Source: Paracoccus kondratievae
Lineage (GTDB): Bacteria; Pseudomonadota; Alphaproteobacteria; Rhodobacterales; Rhodobacteraceae
NCBI RefSeq assembly: GCF_009301415.1
Contig: NZ_CP045072.1
Coordinates: 1,665,001-1,729,000, forward strand
Direction of reading: 5' to 3'
Length of the DNA: 64,000 nucleotides
The notes under the pieces are model-generated. The model was given only the letters and a program-made list of their open reading frames with translations, was not told where the DNA came from and did no database searches. This document shows, one piece after another, positions 36,101-44,236 of this stretch (position 1 is the stretch's first letter; each line of letters opens with the position of its first letter). A program made the translations under genes and the position numbers.

Positions 36101-36502
36101 ATGGACAGCAAGGCCCTGATCACCGCCTATTACGCCGCATTCAACGCCGGTCGCACCGACGAGATGCTGAGCTATCTGCATGACGATGTCGAACATCACG
36201 TCAATGAAGGCGGCATCCGGCGCGGCAAAGAAAAATTCGCGGAATTCAACGCCCATATGACCCGTTGCTACAGGGAAGTGCTGACGGATATCGTCATCTT
36301 TGCCAATGAGGCCGGGGATCGTGCCGCGGCCGAATTCGTCGTCAACGGCACCTATCTGGCCACCGATGAGGGCCTGCCGGAGGCCAGGGGCCAGAAATAT
36401 GTTCTGCCCGCCGGAACTTTTTTCACCATCCGTAACGGCAAGATCGCCCGGGTGACGACCTATTACAACCTGACCGACTGGACGCGACAGGTCTCGGCGT
36501 GA
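36101..36502 (+). CDS. SnoaL-like / NTF2-fold protein
   Basis: 133 residues, with AAGGAGG at 36090-36096 before the ATG. It is a single NTF2-like cone fold related to ketosteroid isomerases and SnoaL: YYAAFNAGRTDEMLSYLHDDVEHHVNEGG (read as AFNAGRTDEML and HDDVEHHVNEGG), RRGKEKFAEF, FFTIRNGKIARVTTYYN. The catalytic role and ligand are unknown. The GNAT gene starts inside its stop (GTGA), and the amidohydrolase gene follows the GNAT gene in the same way, so the three probably form an operon. Confidence 0.8.
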   Translation: MDSKALITAYYAAFNAGRTDEMLSYLHDDVEHHVNEGGIRRGKEKFAEFNAHMTRCYREVLTDIVIFANEAGDRAAAEFVVNGTYLATDEGLPEARGQKYVLPAGTFFTIRNGKIARVTTYYNLTDWTRQVSA

Positions 36503-37080
36503 TCCGCACCGAAACCCTGACCGGAGCAGCCGTGACCGCCGTGCTGGATGATCTGGCACGGCTGCGCATCTCGGTGTTTCGCGACTGGCCCTATCTCTAT
36601 GACGGCGATCTGGAATATGAGCGCAATTACCTGCGCGCCTATGAATCGCCCGGCGCGGTCGTCGTCGCCGCCTGGGACGGCGGGCGTATGATCGGTGCCG
36701 CCACCGGTGCGCCGATGGAGGATCACGCCGATGACTTCGCAGCCGCCTTTGCAGGGCGACCCGAACCTTTGGACCAGATCTTTTACTGCGCCGAGTCGGT
36801 CCTGCTGCCCGAATACCGCGGCCGCGGGCTGGGCCATGTCTTCTTTGACGGGCGCGAGGCGCAGGGCCGGGCACTTGGCCGCCGCTTCAGCGCATTTTGC
36901 AGCGTGATCCGCCCCGCAGACCATCCGGCACGGCCTGCGGATTACCTGCCCCTCGACGGGTTCTGGCGCAAGCGCGGCTATGCCCCCCTGCCCGGGGTCG
37001 TAGCCGAATTCGAATGGCGCGATATCGGCGAGTCCACCCAAAGCCGCAAACCCCTGCAATTCTGGATGAAAGAGCTGTGA
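36499..37080 (+). CDS. GNAT-family N-acetyltransferase
   Basis: 193 residues from GTG 36499, overlapping the previous stop by 4 bp. Acetyl-CoA-dependent GNAT fold: VVVAAWDGGRMIGAATGAP (strands 3-4 region, in pieces VVVAAWDGG and MIGAATG), then ESVLLPEYRGRGLGHVFF, where YRGRGLG is the acetyl-CoA pyrophosphate-binding Q/RxxGxG/A motif. The substrate is unknown. Coupled to the SnoaL-like and amidohydrolase genes. Confidence 0.82.
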   Translation: MIRTETLTGAAVTAVLDDLARLRISVFRDWPYLYDGDLEYERNYLRAYESPGAVVVAAWDGGRMIGAATGAPMEDHADDFAAAFAGRPEPLDQIFYCAESVLLPEYRGRGLGHVFFDGREAQGRALGRRFSAFCSVIRPADHPARPADYLPLDGFWRKRGYAPLPGVVAEFEWRDIGESTQSRKPLQFWMKEL

Positions 37081-37946
37081 CCCGCATCATCAAGATCGCC
37101 GCCGCCGCCTATCCCTTTGACTGGCTTGGGGATTTCAACGCCTATCGCGCCAAGATCTCGGCCTGGGTCAAGGATGCGGCTGACTGCGATCTGCTGGTGT
37201 TTCCCGAATATAGCGCGATGGAACTCGCCTCGCTGGGAGGACGCGAAGTCGCGTGCGATCTTGAGGCTTCGCTGCACGAGGTGGCCCGCCATGAGACAGC
37301 GCGCGATGCGCTGCATACCGAGCTGGCGGCACAGCACGGGGTGCATATCCTTGCCGCTTCGGGTCCCTGTTTCGAGGGGCCGCGCCCGGTCAACCGCGCG
37401 GTGCTGTTCGGCCCCCAAGGACGGATCGGCCATCAGGACAAACAGGTCATGACCCGGTTCGAACGCGAGGATTGGGATGTTGTCGGCGCGCCAGGGCTGC
37501 GCGTCTTTGACACCCCGGTCGGGCGGCTGGGTGTGCTGATCTGTTATGATAGCGAATTCCCCCTGCTGGGCCGCGTGCTGGCCGAGGCGGGGGTCGAGAT
37601 CATCCTGACCCCCTCTTGCACTGATACGATTGCCGGGTTCAACCGGGTCCGCATCGGCGCGATGGCCCGGGCGCTGGAAAACCAATGCATCGTGGTACAT
37701 GCCCCGACAGTCGGAGAGGTGGACTGGAATCCGGCCATTGACGAAAACCGTGGTGCGGCGGCGATCTATGCACCCCCCGACGGGCTTTGGCCGGAAAACG
37801 GCATTCTGGCCGAGGGGCCGCTGGATCAGCCCGGCTGGGTCAAGGCCGAGGTTGATCTGGACCGCGTGGCTGAAAGCCGCCGCAACGGGCGCGTGCTGCC
37901 CTTTGCGCATTGGCCCGAAAGCGCTCAGGCACGGCTGATAGATTAA
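37077..37946 (+). CDS. Carbon-nitrogen hydrolase (nitrilase superfamily)
   Basis: 289 residues from GTG 37077, overlapping the GNAT stop (GTGA). The Glu-Lys-Cys triad of the nitrilase superfamily is visible: LLVFPEYSAMEL (Glu), HQDKQVMTRFE (Lys), and GVLICYDSEFPLLGR (Cys). It hydrolyses amides or nitriles in the cytoplasm; the substrate is not predictable, though the FERE segment after Lys resembles omega-amidase/NAD synthase-like branches. Third gene of a probable three-gene operon. Confidence 0.85.
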   Translation: MTRIIKIAAAAYPFDWLGDFNAYRAKISAWVKDAADCDLLVFPEYSAMELASLGGREVACDLEASLHEVARHETARDALHTELAAQHGVHILAASGPCFEGPRPVNRAVLFGPQGRIGHQDKQVMTRFEREDWDVVGAPGLRVFDTPVGRLGVLICYDSEFPLLGRVLAEAGVEIILTPSCTDTIAGFNRVRIGAMARALENQCIVVHAPTVGEVDWNPAIDENRGAAAIYAPPDGLWPENGILAEGPLDQPGWVKAEVDLDRVAESRRNGRVLPFAHWPESAQARLID

Positions 37947-37955
37947 GCCCGTCCT

Positions 37956-39410
37956 TTATTCGCCGACCGCAGGCTCGGCGGGCACTACGCCTTCAGGGGT
38001 GCCCGCCCCTTCGGGCTCTGCGCCCTCGGTCGGCACGGCCAGACGGTTGTCGTCCCATTCCCCTGCGGCGACCTCTCCGGTCGCATAGCGCATCACACCC
38101 GCGCCCTGCCGTTTGCCCATCACGAAATGGCCGGTGTAGATGTCACCATTGGCATAGGTGGCGACGCCTTCGCCGTCGATCTCACCCTCTTTCCAGCTGC
38201 CTTCATAGCGGAAACCGTCCGGAGCGATCAGCCGCCCTTTGCCATGGCGCAAACCGTTGACGAAAGATCCGTCATAGGTCGTGCCGTCGGCATAGGTTGC
38301 CTGCCCCTGCCCGTGGCGCTGCCCATCGCGCCACGCGCCGTTATAGACATAGCCGTCAGGATAGGTCATGCGGCCCTGCCCCTCGTTGCGGCCGCGTTTG
38401 AAACCGCCCTCATAGATCAGACCGTTGGCGTATTTGGCCACGCCCTGCCCCTCGATCATGCCTGCGACCCAATCACCGTCATAGCTTGCACCATCGGGAT
38501 AGGTGATAAGGCCGCGCCCGTCCGGCAGATCGTTCTTTAACGCACCTTCATAGACCGAGCCATCGGGATAGGTGATGCGGCCAAGACCCTCCATACGGCC
38601 TTCGACCCAATCCCCGGTATAGACATAACCGTCGGTGCCGGTGAACGTGCCGACGCCCCAGCGCTTGTCTGCGCGGAAATCGCCTTCGTAACGATCGCCG
38701 TTGGCATATAGCGCAACGCCCTTACCCTCACGTTTGCCGTTGGCAAAGCGGCCCTCGTAGCTGTCGCCAGACGGCTGGGTCAGTTTGCCCTGACCTGACA
38801 TCTGACCGGCCAGCCAGCCGCCGTCATATGTCAAGCCGTCGGGCATCGTCAGCTTACCCTGACCCGAGCGCTGATTGGCCTTCATCTCGCCTTCATAGGT
38901 GGCACCGTCAGGGTAGGTGATCTTGCCCAGACCGTCCTTGATGCCCTGTTTCCAGTCACCTTCATAGCGATAGCCGTTCGGCTGGGTCAGGACGCCCTTG
39001 CCGTGGTGCAGGGCGTTCTGAAACGCGCCCTCATAGACCGAGCCATTGGCATAGCGCGCGATCCCCCGCCCGGTGATCTGGCCGTCCTGCCAGTCGCCTT
39101 CGTAGCTGCCGCCATCGGCGTAGGTGATCTTGCCCTTGCCGTTCGGCTTGCCCTTGGCAAAGGTGCCCTCGTAGACCGAGCCATTGGGGAACTTGGCGAT
39201 ACCCTGCCCCAGAATCTCACCCTCAACCCAGTCGCCGGTATATTCATAGCCCGAGGGCAGCCTGTAGGTCCCCCGCCCATGCTGCTTGCCATTGCGGAAG
39301 GTGCCCTCATAGACGCCGCCGTCATCATATTGTTTGGTGATGACCGACTGCGCGCCGGCCATACCTGCGCCAGCCAGAATCATCGCGCAGGCGACAAGGG
39401 CTGCCTTCAT
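37956..39410 (-). CDS. Exported MORN-repeat protein
   Basis: 484 residues from ATG 39410 (AGGA just upstream); an earlier start would lack the signal peptide at the N-terminus. A signal peptide (MKAALVACAMILAG, cleaved near AGA) directs it to the periplasm or beyond. Residues about 33-455 are eighteen to nineteen 23-residue MORN repeats (YEGxW/F then GxGxxxxxxG). Aromatic residues alternate Phe and Trp for most of the array. The tail is Glu/Pro/Ala-rich. MORN repeats in bacteria often bind lipids or proteins or take part in envelope shape, but the role here is unknown. It converges on the nitrilase gene with 9 bp between stops. Confidence 0.85.
   Translation of the reverse strand: MKAALVACAMILAGAGMAGAQSVITKQYDDGGVYEGTFRNGKQHGRGTYRLPSGYEYTGDWVEGEILGQGIAKFPNGSVYEGTFAKGKPNGKGKITYADGGSYEGDWQDGQITGRGIARYANGSVYEGAFQNALHHGKGVLTQPNGYRYEGDWKQGIKDGLGKITYPDGATYEGEMKANQRSGQGKLTMPDGLTYDGGWLAGQMSGQGKLTQPSGDSYEGRFANGKREGKGVALYANGDRYEGDFRADKRWGVGTFTGTDGYVYTGDWVEGRMEGLGRITYPDGSVYEGALKNDLPDGRGLITYPDGASYDGDWVAGMIEGQGVAKYANGLIYEGGFKRGRNEGQGRMTYPDGYVYNGAWRDGQRHGQGQATYADGTTYDGSFVNGLRHGKGRLIAPDGFRYEGSWKEGEIDGEGVATYANGDIYTGHFVMGKRQGAGVMRYATGEVAAGEWDDNRLAVPTEGAEPEGAGTPEGVVPAEPAVGE
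38045..39314 (-). repeat. MORN repeat coding array (69-bp period)
   Basis: Eighteen to nineteen tandem 69-bp units encode 23-residue MORN repeats. Copies differ considerably in DNA sequence, so the array is old. Confidence 0.75.
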
Positions 39411-39541
39411 GGATCCTGCACTCCGCCTCGTTGCTGCTTTTGCCATCGGTTTATCGCAAGGTGCGCACAGGCGCAAAGCCCGACTTTTCCTTTGCCGCTC
39501 CCTCGCCTATCACAGATAGCGAAATCCGTTAAGGAAGTGCC

Positions 39542-41212
39542 ATGACCGACAGGTTCCGTATCACCCTTGGGCAGCTTAACCCCACCGTGGGCGATTTGCC
39601 CGGCAATGCCGAAAAGGCCCGCCAGGCATGGGAACAGGCGCGCGCGGCTGGCGCGAACCTGCTTGCCCTGCCCGAAATGTTCGTCACCGGCTACCAGACC
39701 CAGGACCTGGTGCTGAAACCGGGCTTCACCCGCGAAGCGATGTCGCGGATCGAAACCCTTGCGCAGGACTGCGCCGAAGGCCCCGCCATCGGCATCGGCG
39801 GCCCCTATGCCGAGGGGGACCGGCTTTATAACGCCTACTGGATCCTTAAAGGTGGTAAGGTGGCTGCGCGGGTGCTTAAGCACGAGCTGCCCCACAAACA
39901 GCTTTTCGACGAGATGCGGCTTTTCGATGTCGGGCCGATCTCGGGACCCTACAGCCTTGATGGTCTGCGCATCGGCAGCCCGATCTGCGAAGACGCCTGG
40001 TGGCCTGCGGTCAGTGAGACGCTGGCCGAGACCGGGGCCGAGCTGCTTCTGGTCCCGAATGGCAGCCCCTATCACCGCAACAAACTGGACCTGCGCATGG
40101 GCCACATGGTCGCCCGTGTCGTCGAAACCGGCCTGCCGCTGATCTATCTGAACTCGGTCGGTGGACAGGACGATCAGATCTATGACGGTGCCAGCTTTGT
40201 CCTGAACCCCGGCGAGAACGGCGGCGTCGTCAAGGTCATGCAGCTTGCCCCCTTTGACGAAATCCTGACCCATGTCGATCTTGAGCGCACGCCCCAGGGC
40301 TGGCGCGCGGTGTCGGGCCAGATGGACCCCCAGCCCGACGAATGGGAACAGGACTATCACGCCATGATGCTGGGCCTGCGCGATTACATGCGCAAATCGG
40401 GCTTTCGCAAGGTGGTTCTGGGCTTGTCAGGCGGTATCGACTCGGCGCTGGTTGCCACCATCGCCTGCGATGCCATCGGCCCCGAGAATGTCCGCTGTGT
40501 CATGCTGCCCAGCGAATACACCTCGCAGGCCAGCCTGGATGATGCCAAAGATTGCGCGGACCGGCTGGGGGTGCGTCTCGACACTGTCCATATCGAGGGC
40601 GCACGCGACGCTGTCTCGGATGCGCTGGCCCATCTGATGGAGGGGACCAGGCCCGACACGACCGAGGAAAACATCCAGTCCCGCCTGCGCGGCGTCATGC
40701 TGATGGCGCTGTCGAACAAGTTCGGCGAGTTGCTTTTGACCACCGGCAACAAATCCGAGGTCGCGGTCGGCTATGCGACGATCTATGGCGACATGGCGGG
40801 CGGCTATAACCCGATCAAGGACCTGTACAAGACCCGGGTGTTCGAAACCTGCCGCTGGCGCAACCGCAACCACCGTGACTGGATGCTGGGGCGCACGGGC
40901 GAGGTCGTCCCGCCCCAGATCATCACCAAGCCCCCCTCGGCCGAGTTGCGCCCGAACCAAAAGGATCAGGACAGCCTGCCCCCTTATGAGGTGCTGGATG
41001 CAATCCTTGAAGGGCTGGTCGAAAAAGATCTGGCGCTAAGCGATCTGGTCGCGCAGGGCTTTGACCCCGATACGGTCAGAAAGGTCGAGGCGCTGCTTTA
41101 TGGCAGCGAATGGAAACGCTATCAGGCCGCGCCCGGGCCGCGTATCTCGACCAAGGCATTCTGGCTTGACCGGCGCTATCCGCTGGTCAACCGCTGGCGC
41201 GACAGCCTTTGA
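39542..41212 (+). CDS. nadE: Glutamine-dependent NAD+ synthetase
   Basis: 556 residues, the two-domain bacterial form. The N-terminal nitrilase-like glutaminase has Glu (LLALPEMFVTGY), Lys (LKHELPHK) and Cys (SPICEDAWWP). The C-terminal synthetase has the P-loop GLSGGIDSALVA and TTGNKSEVAVGYATIYGD. It amidates deamido-NAD with glutamine and ATP, the last step of NAD synthesis. It sits beside the convergent pncB and pncA genes, giving a local NAD salvage cluster. A hairpin at 41225-41258 separates it from pncB. Confidence 0.96.
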   Translation: MTDRFRITLGQLNPTVGDLPGNAEKARQAWEQARAAGANLLALPEMFVTGYQTQDLVLKPGFTREAMSRIETLAQDCAEGPAIGIGGPYAEGDRLYNAYWILKGGKVAARVLKHELPHKQLFDEMRLFDVGPISGPYSLDGLRIGSPICEDAWWPAVSETLAETGAELLLVPNGSPYHRNKLDLRMGHMVARVVETGLPLIYLNSVGGQDDQIYDGASFVLNPGENGGVVKVMQLAPFDEILTHVDLERTPQGWRAVSGQMDPQPDEWEQDYHAMMLGLRDYMRKSGFRKVVLGLSGGIDSALVATIACDAIGPENVRCVMLPSEYTSQASLDDAKDCADRLGVRLDTVHIEGARDAVSDALAHLMEGTRPDTTEENIQSRLRGVMLMALSNKFGELLLTTGNKSEVAVGYATIYGDMAGGYNPIKDLYKTRVFETCRWRNRNHRDWMLGRTGEVVPPQIITKPPSAELRPNQKDQDSLPPYEVLDAILEGLVEKDLALSDLVAQGFDPDTVRKVEALLYGSEWKRYQAAPGPRISTKAFWLDRRYPLVNRWRDSL

Positions 41213-41224
41213 GCATAGAAACAG

Positions 41225-41258
41225 CCCGCCGTGCCGGAAAGCCTTCTGGCGCGGCGGG
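41225..41258. terminator. Bidirectional hairpin between nadE and pncB
   Basis: A 7-bp GC stem (41225-41231 with 41252-41258), extended by partial pairing of the inner loop, lies between two convergent stops at 41212 and 41265. Its placement suggests termination of both transcripts. Confidence 0.6.
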
Positions 41259-41264
41259 TTCGGT

Positions 41265-42575
41265 TCAGACGATGACCTGCATCGCCTTTTGCTGGCCGAC
41301 GTCAAAGATGCGCTTGTAACGCTCGATCTCATTCTCGGGACCGGTGGCCTTTCCGGGATTGTCCGACAGTTTGACAGTCGGCCTGCCCTCGGCTGCCACA
41401 GCCTTGCAGACCAGAGAGAAGGGCGCGAGCCCATCCCCCGGCACCAGCCCGCGAAAGTCGTTGGTCAGCAGCGTGCCCCAACCAAAGCTGATCTTGGCGC
41501 GACCGTGGAACTGGTGGAACAGGTCCCTGATCTTGTCCACGTCCAGCCCGTCCGAAAAAATGATCAGCTTTTCGCGCGGGTCCTCGCCGCGGCTTTGCCA
41601 CCACCGGATCGCGGTCTCAGCCCCCTCAGCGGGGTCGCCGCTATCGACACGGATGCCGGTCCAGCCCGCCAGCCAATCCGGCGCATGTTCAAGGAAACCC
41701 TTGGTACCATAGGTGTCGGGCAGGATGATGCGCAACATGCCGTCATGCTCTTCGTGCCAGTCGGCAAGGACACGATAGGGCGCCTGACGCAGCTGATCAT
41801 CCGTTTCGGCAAGCGCAGCATAGACCATAGGCAGTTCATGGGCGTTGGTGCCGATGGCCTCGATGTCGCGGCGCATGGCAATCAGACAGTTCGAGGTGCC
41901 GATGAAACGCTCATCCCCCAGCCCCTCGACCATGGCCTGCACGCACCAGTCCTGCCAAAGAAAGCTGTGCCGCCGCCGGGTGCCGAAATCGGCGATGCGC
42001 AGATCGGGACCCAGCTTGCGCAACTCTTCGATCTTTTCCCACAGCCGGGTCATCGCACGGGCATAAAGCACCTGCAATTCGAACCGGCCCATATCCCTTA
42101 GCACCGCGCGCGAGCGCAGTTCCATGATGATGGCAAGCGCGGGGATTTCCCACAGCATGACCTCGGGCCAGCTGCCCTCAAAGATCAGCTCGTACTGACC
42201 GTCGCGCTTTTCCAGATGATAGGCGGGCAAGCGCAGGTTTTCGAGGAACTCCATAAAGTCCGGCCGGAACATCTGGCGCTTGCCATAGAAGGTATTGCCC
42301 CGCAGCCAGGTGCTTTCGCCACGCGTCAGCGACAGACCGCGCACATGGTCCAGCTGCTCGCGCAGTTCGCCTTCGTCGATCAGCTCGGCCAGACGGATCG
42401 AGCTGGTGCGGTTGATCAGGCTAAAGGTGACATGCGTATTCGGCCGGTTGCGAAAAACCGACTGGCACATCAAGAGCTTGTAGAAATCATCGTCAATCAG
42501 TGAACGGACGATCGGGTCGATCTTCCATTTATGGTTATAGACCCGGGTAGCAATATCGACAGTCGGGGTCATCAT
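41265..42575 (-). CDS. pncB: Nicotinate phosphoribosyltransferase
   Basis: 436 residues from the first of two ATGs (42575/42572), overlapping the pncA stop by 4 bp. PncB makes nicotinate mononucleotide from nicotinate and PRPP, with ATP-driven turnover through a phosphorylated His. The catalytic His region GTNAHELPM (near residue 220) and the substrate blocks [10 protein letters not shown] and [14 protein letters not shown] are visible. With pncA upstream it forms a salvage pair feeding nadE. Confidence 0.95.
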   Translation of the reverse strand: MMTPTVDIATRVYNHKWKIDPIVRSLIDDDFYKLLMCQSVFRNRPNTHVTFSLINRTSSIRLAELIDEGELREQLDHVRGLSLTRGESTWLRGNTFYGKRQMFRPDFMEFLENLRLPAYHLEKRDGQYELIFEGSWPEVMLWEIPALAIIMELRSRAVLRDMGRFELQVLYARAMTRLWEKIEELRKLGPDLRIADFGTRRRHSFLWQDWCVQAMVEGLGDERFIGTSNCLIAMRRDIEAIGTNAHELPMVYAALAETDDQLRQAPYRVLADWHEEHDGMLRIILPDTYGTKGFLEHAPDWLAGWTGIRVDSGDPAEGAETAIRWWQSRGEDPREKLIIFSDGLDVDKIRDLFHQFHGRAKISFGWGTLLTNDFRGLVPGDGLAPFSLVCKAVAAEGRPTVKLSDNPGKATGPENEIERYKRIFDVGQQKAMQVIV

Positions 42576-43168
42576 GCCAGCGTCACCCCCGCTTTGTGCA
42601 TGTCCTCACGCGCGGCCTCGCGCGAACCGTTCAGGTCGATGGCGCGGGTTGCGTCCTCGACCACCGTAGCGCGGAAACCCAGTCTGACCGCATCAATGGC
42701 CGACCAGGCGACACAAAAATCATGCGCCAGCCCGACAAAGGTCAGATCCCCGATCGACCGGTCCCGCAGATAACCCGCCAGCCCGGTCGCAGTCTGGTGG
42801 TCATTTTCGTAAAATGCCGAATAGCTGTCGATCTGCGCCCGGAACCCTTTGCGGATCACCAGATCAGCGTGCGTCGCGTCAAGGCCCGGATGAAAACCCG
42901 CCCCCTCGCTGCCGATCACGCAATGCGCCGGCCACAGCACCTGCGGGCCGTAGGGCATCTCGATCTGAGAAAAAGGGGCGGCTCCGGGATGGTTGTCGGC
43001 AAAGCTTGCGTGATCACGGGGATGCCAGTCCTGCGTCAGCACCACGGCGTCAAACCCCGCCATCAGCGCATTGATCGCCGGCACGATCTCATCCCCGCCG
43101 GCGACGGCAAGCCGCCCGCCCGGACAGAAGTCCAGTTGCATGTCGATGACAATCAGGGCCTTTGCCAT
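42572..43168 (-). CDS. pncA: Nicotinamidase
   Basis: 198 residues. PncA hydrolyses nicotinamide to nicotinate. The Asp-Lys-Cys triad appears as [19 protein letters not shown] and [11 protein letters not shown]. Metal-binding [10 protein letters not shown] is intact. It is first in the pncA-pncB operon (ATGA overlap) and diverges from trhO. Confidence 0.95.
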   Translation of the reverse strand: MAKALIVIDMQLDFCPGGRLAVAGGDEIVPAINALMAGFDAVVLTQDWHPRDHASFADNHPGAAPFSQIEMPYGPQVLWPAHCVIGSEGAGFHPGLDATHADLVIRKGFRAQIDSYSAFYENDHQTATGLAGYLRDRSIGDLTFVGLAHDFCVAWSAIDAVRLGFRATVVEDATRAIDLNGSREAAREDMHKAGVTLA

Positions 43169-43267
43169 GGTGCCTCTCTGGTTTGTTCCGAAAATTGGTA
43201 GGCTCCGGCGGCAGGGGCGTCAATGCGGCAACTTGAATGCCTGCGGGCGGGACGCTAAGCCGATGCC

Positions 43268-44164
43268 ATGCTGACAGTCGCTGCGCTTTACCATTTCACC
43301 CGCTTTCCCGACCCCGAGGCGCTAAGGGCGCCCTTGGCCAGATGCGCCTGCACCAACGGCGTCAAAGGCACGCTGCTGCTGGCGCGCGAGGGGATCAATG
43401 GCACTATTGCCGGCACGCGCGAAGGGATCGACGCGGTCCTTGCCCATATCCGCGCCCTGCCCGGCTGCGAGACGCTTGAGTGGAAGGAAAGCTCGGCCGG
43501 GACCATGCCCTTTGGCCGCATGAAAGTGCGCATCAAGCGCGAAATCGTCACCATGGGCCAGCCCGACGTGGATCCCTCTGCCGCGGTCGGCAACTATGTC
43601 AATCCACAGGACTGGAACGCCCTGATCGCTGCGCCCGATGTGGCAGTGATCGACACCCGTAACGATTACGAGGTCGAAATCGGCACTTTCGCGGGCGCGA
43701 TCAACCCCGGCACCAAAAGCTTTCGCGAATTCCCGGACTGGTGGCGCGAGAATGCTCACCGCTTTGCCGGCAAGCGCATCGCCATGTTCTGCACCGGCGG
43801 CATCCGCTGCGAGAAATCCACCAATTTCCTGCTGGGCGAAGGGCTGCCCGAGGTCTTTCACCTCAAAGGCGGCATCCTGAAGTATCTTGAGGAAGTGCCC
43901 GAACAAGACAGCCTGTGGCGCGGTGAGTGCTTTGTCTTTGACAAGCGTGTCAGCCTTGGCCACGGGCTGCGTCAGGGCCAGCATGAGCTGTGCCACGCCT
44001 GTCGCCGCCCCCTTGCGCCCGAGGACCGCAACCGCCCGGAGTATGAGCTGGGCGTTTGCTGCCACCGCTGCGTGGACGAATATACCGAGGCTGACCGCGC
44101 CCGTTTCCGCGAAAGACAGCGTCAGGTCGAACGCGGCGAATGTTTTGGCGCGGCCGGGGGCTGA
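43268..44164 (+). CDS. trhO: tRNA uridine(34) hydroxylase (rhodanese-related)
   Basis: 298 residues. TrhO (formerly YceA) hydroxylates uridine 34 of certain tRNAs to 5-hydroxyuridine. The N-terminal acylphosphatase-like domain ([19 protein letters not shown], in pieces [11 protein letters not shown] and INGTIAG) precedes the rhodanese domain ([13 protein letters not shown]) with the active-site loop [12 protein letters not shown]-terminal cysteine-rich segment (CHACRRPL and CCHRC) probably binds zinc. An intrinsic terminator follows. Confidence 0.94.
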   Translation: MLTVAALYHFTRFPDPEALRAPLARCACTNGVKGTLLLAREGINGTIAGTREGIDAVLAHIRALPGCETLEWKESSAGTMPFGRMKVRIKREIVTMGQPDVDPSAAVGNYVNPQDWNALIAAPDVAVIDTRNDYEVEIGTFAGAINPGTKSFREFPDWWRENAHRFAGKRIAMFCTGGIRCEKSTNFLLGEGLPEVFHLKGGILKYLEEVPEQDSLWRGECFVFDKRVSLGHGLRQGQHELCHACRRPLAPEDRNRPEYELGVCCHRCVDEYTEADRARFRERQRQVERGECFGAAGG

Positions 44165-44205
44165 CAGCCCGGGACCACCCGGACAACCGCCCTGCCCGAC
44201 TGAAC

Positions 44206-44229
44206 AGGCGCCCCTGTGCCGGGGCGCCT
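44206..44229 (+). terminator. Intrinsic terminator of trhO
   Basis: A perfect 9-bp stem (44206-44214 with 44221-44229) with a 6-nt loop is followed by ttatcatttt on the plus strand. It lies 42 bp after the trhO stop. maeB ends on the other side (44237), so it may also act on the opposite transcript. Confidence 0.8.
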
Positions 44230-44236
44230 TATCATT

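Noticed and set aside
38045..39314. 69-bp tandem repeats as a satellite or CRISPR
   Set aside because: They encode MORN repeats in a single open frame with a signal peptide.
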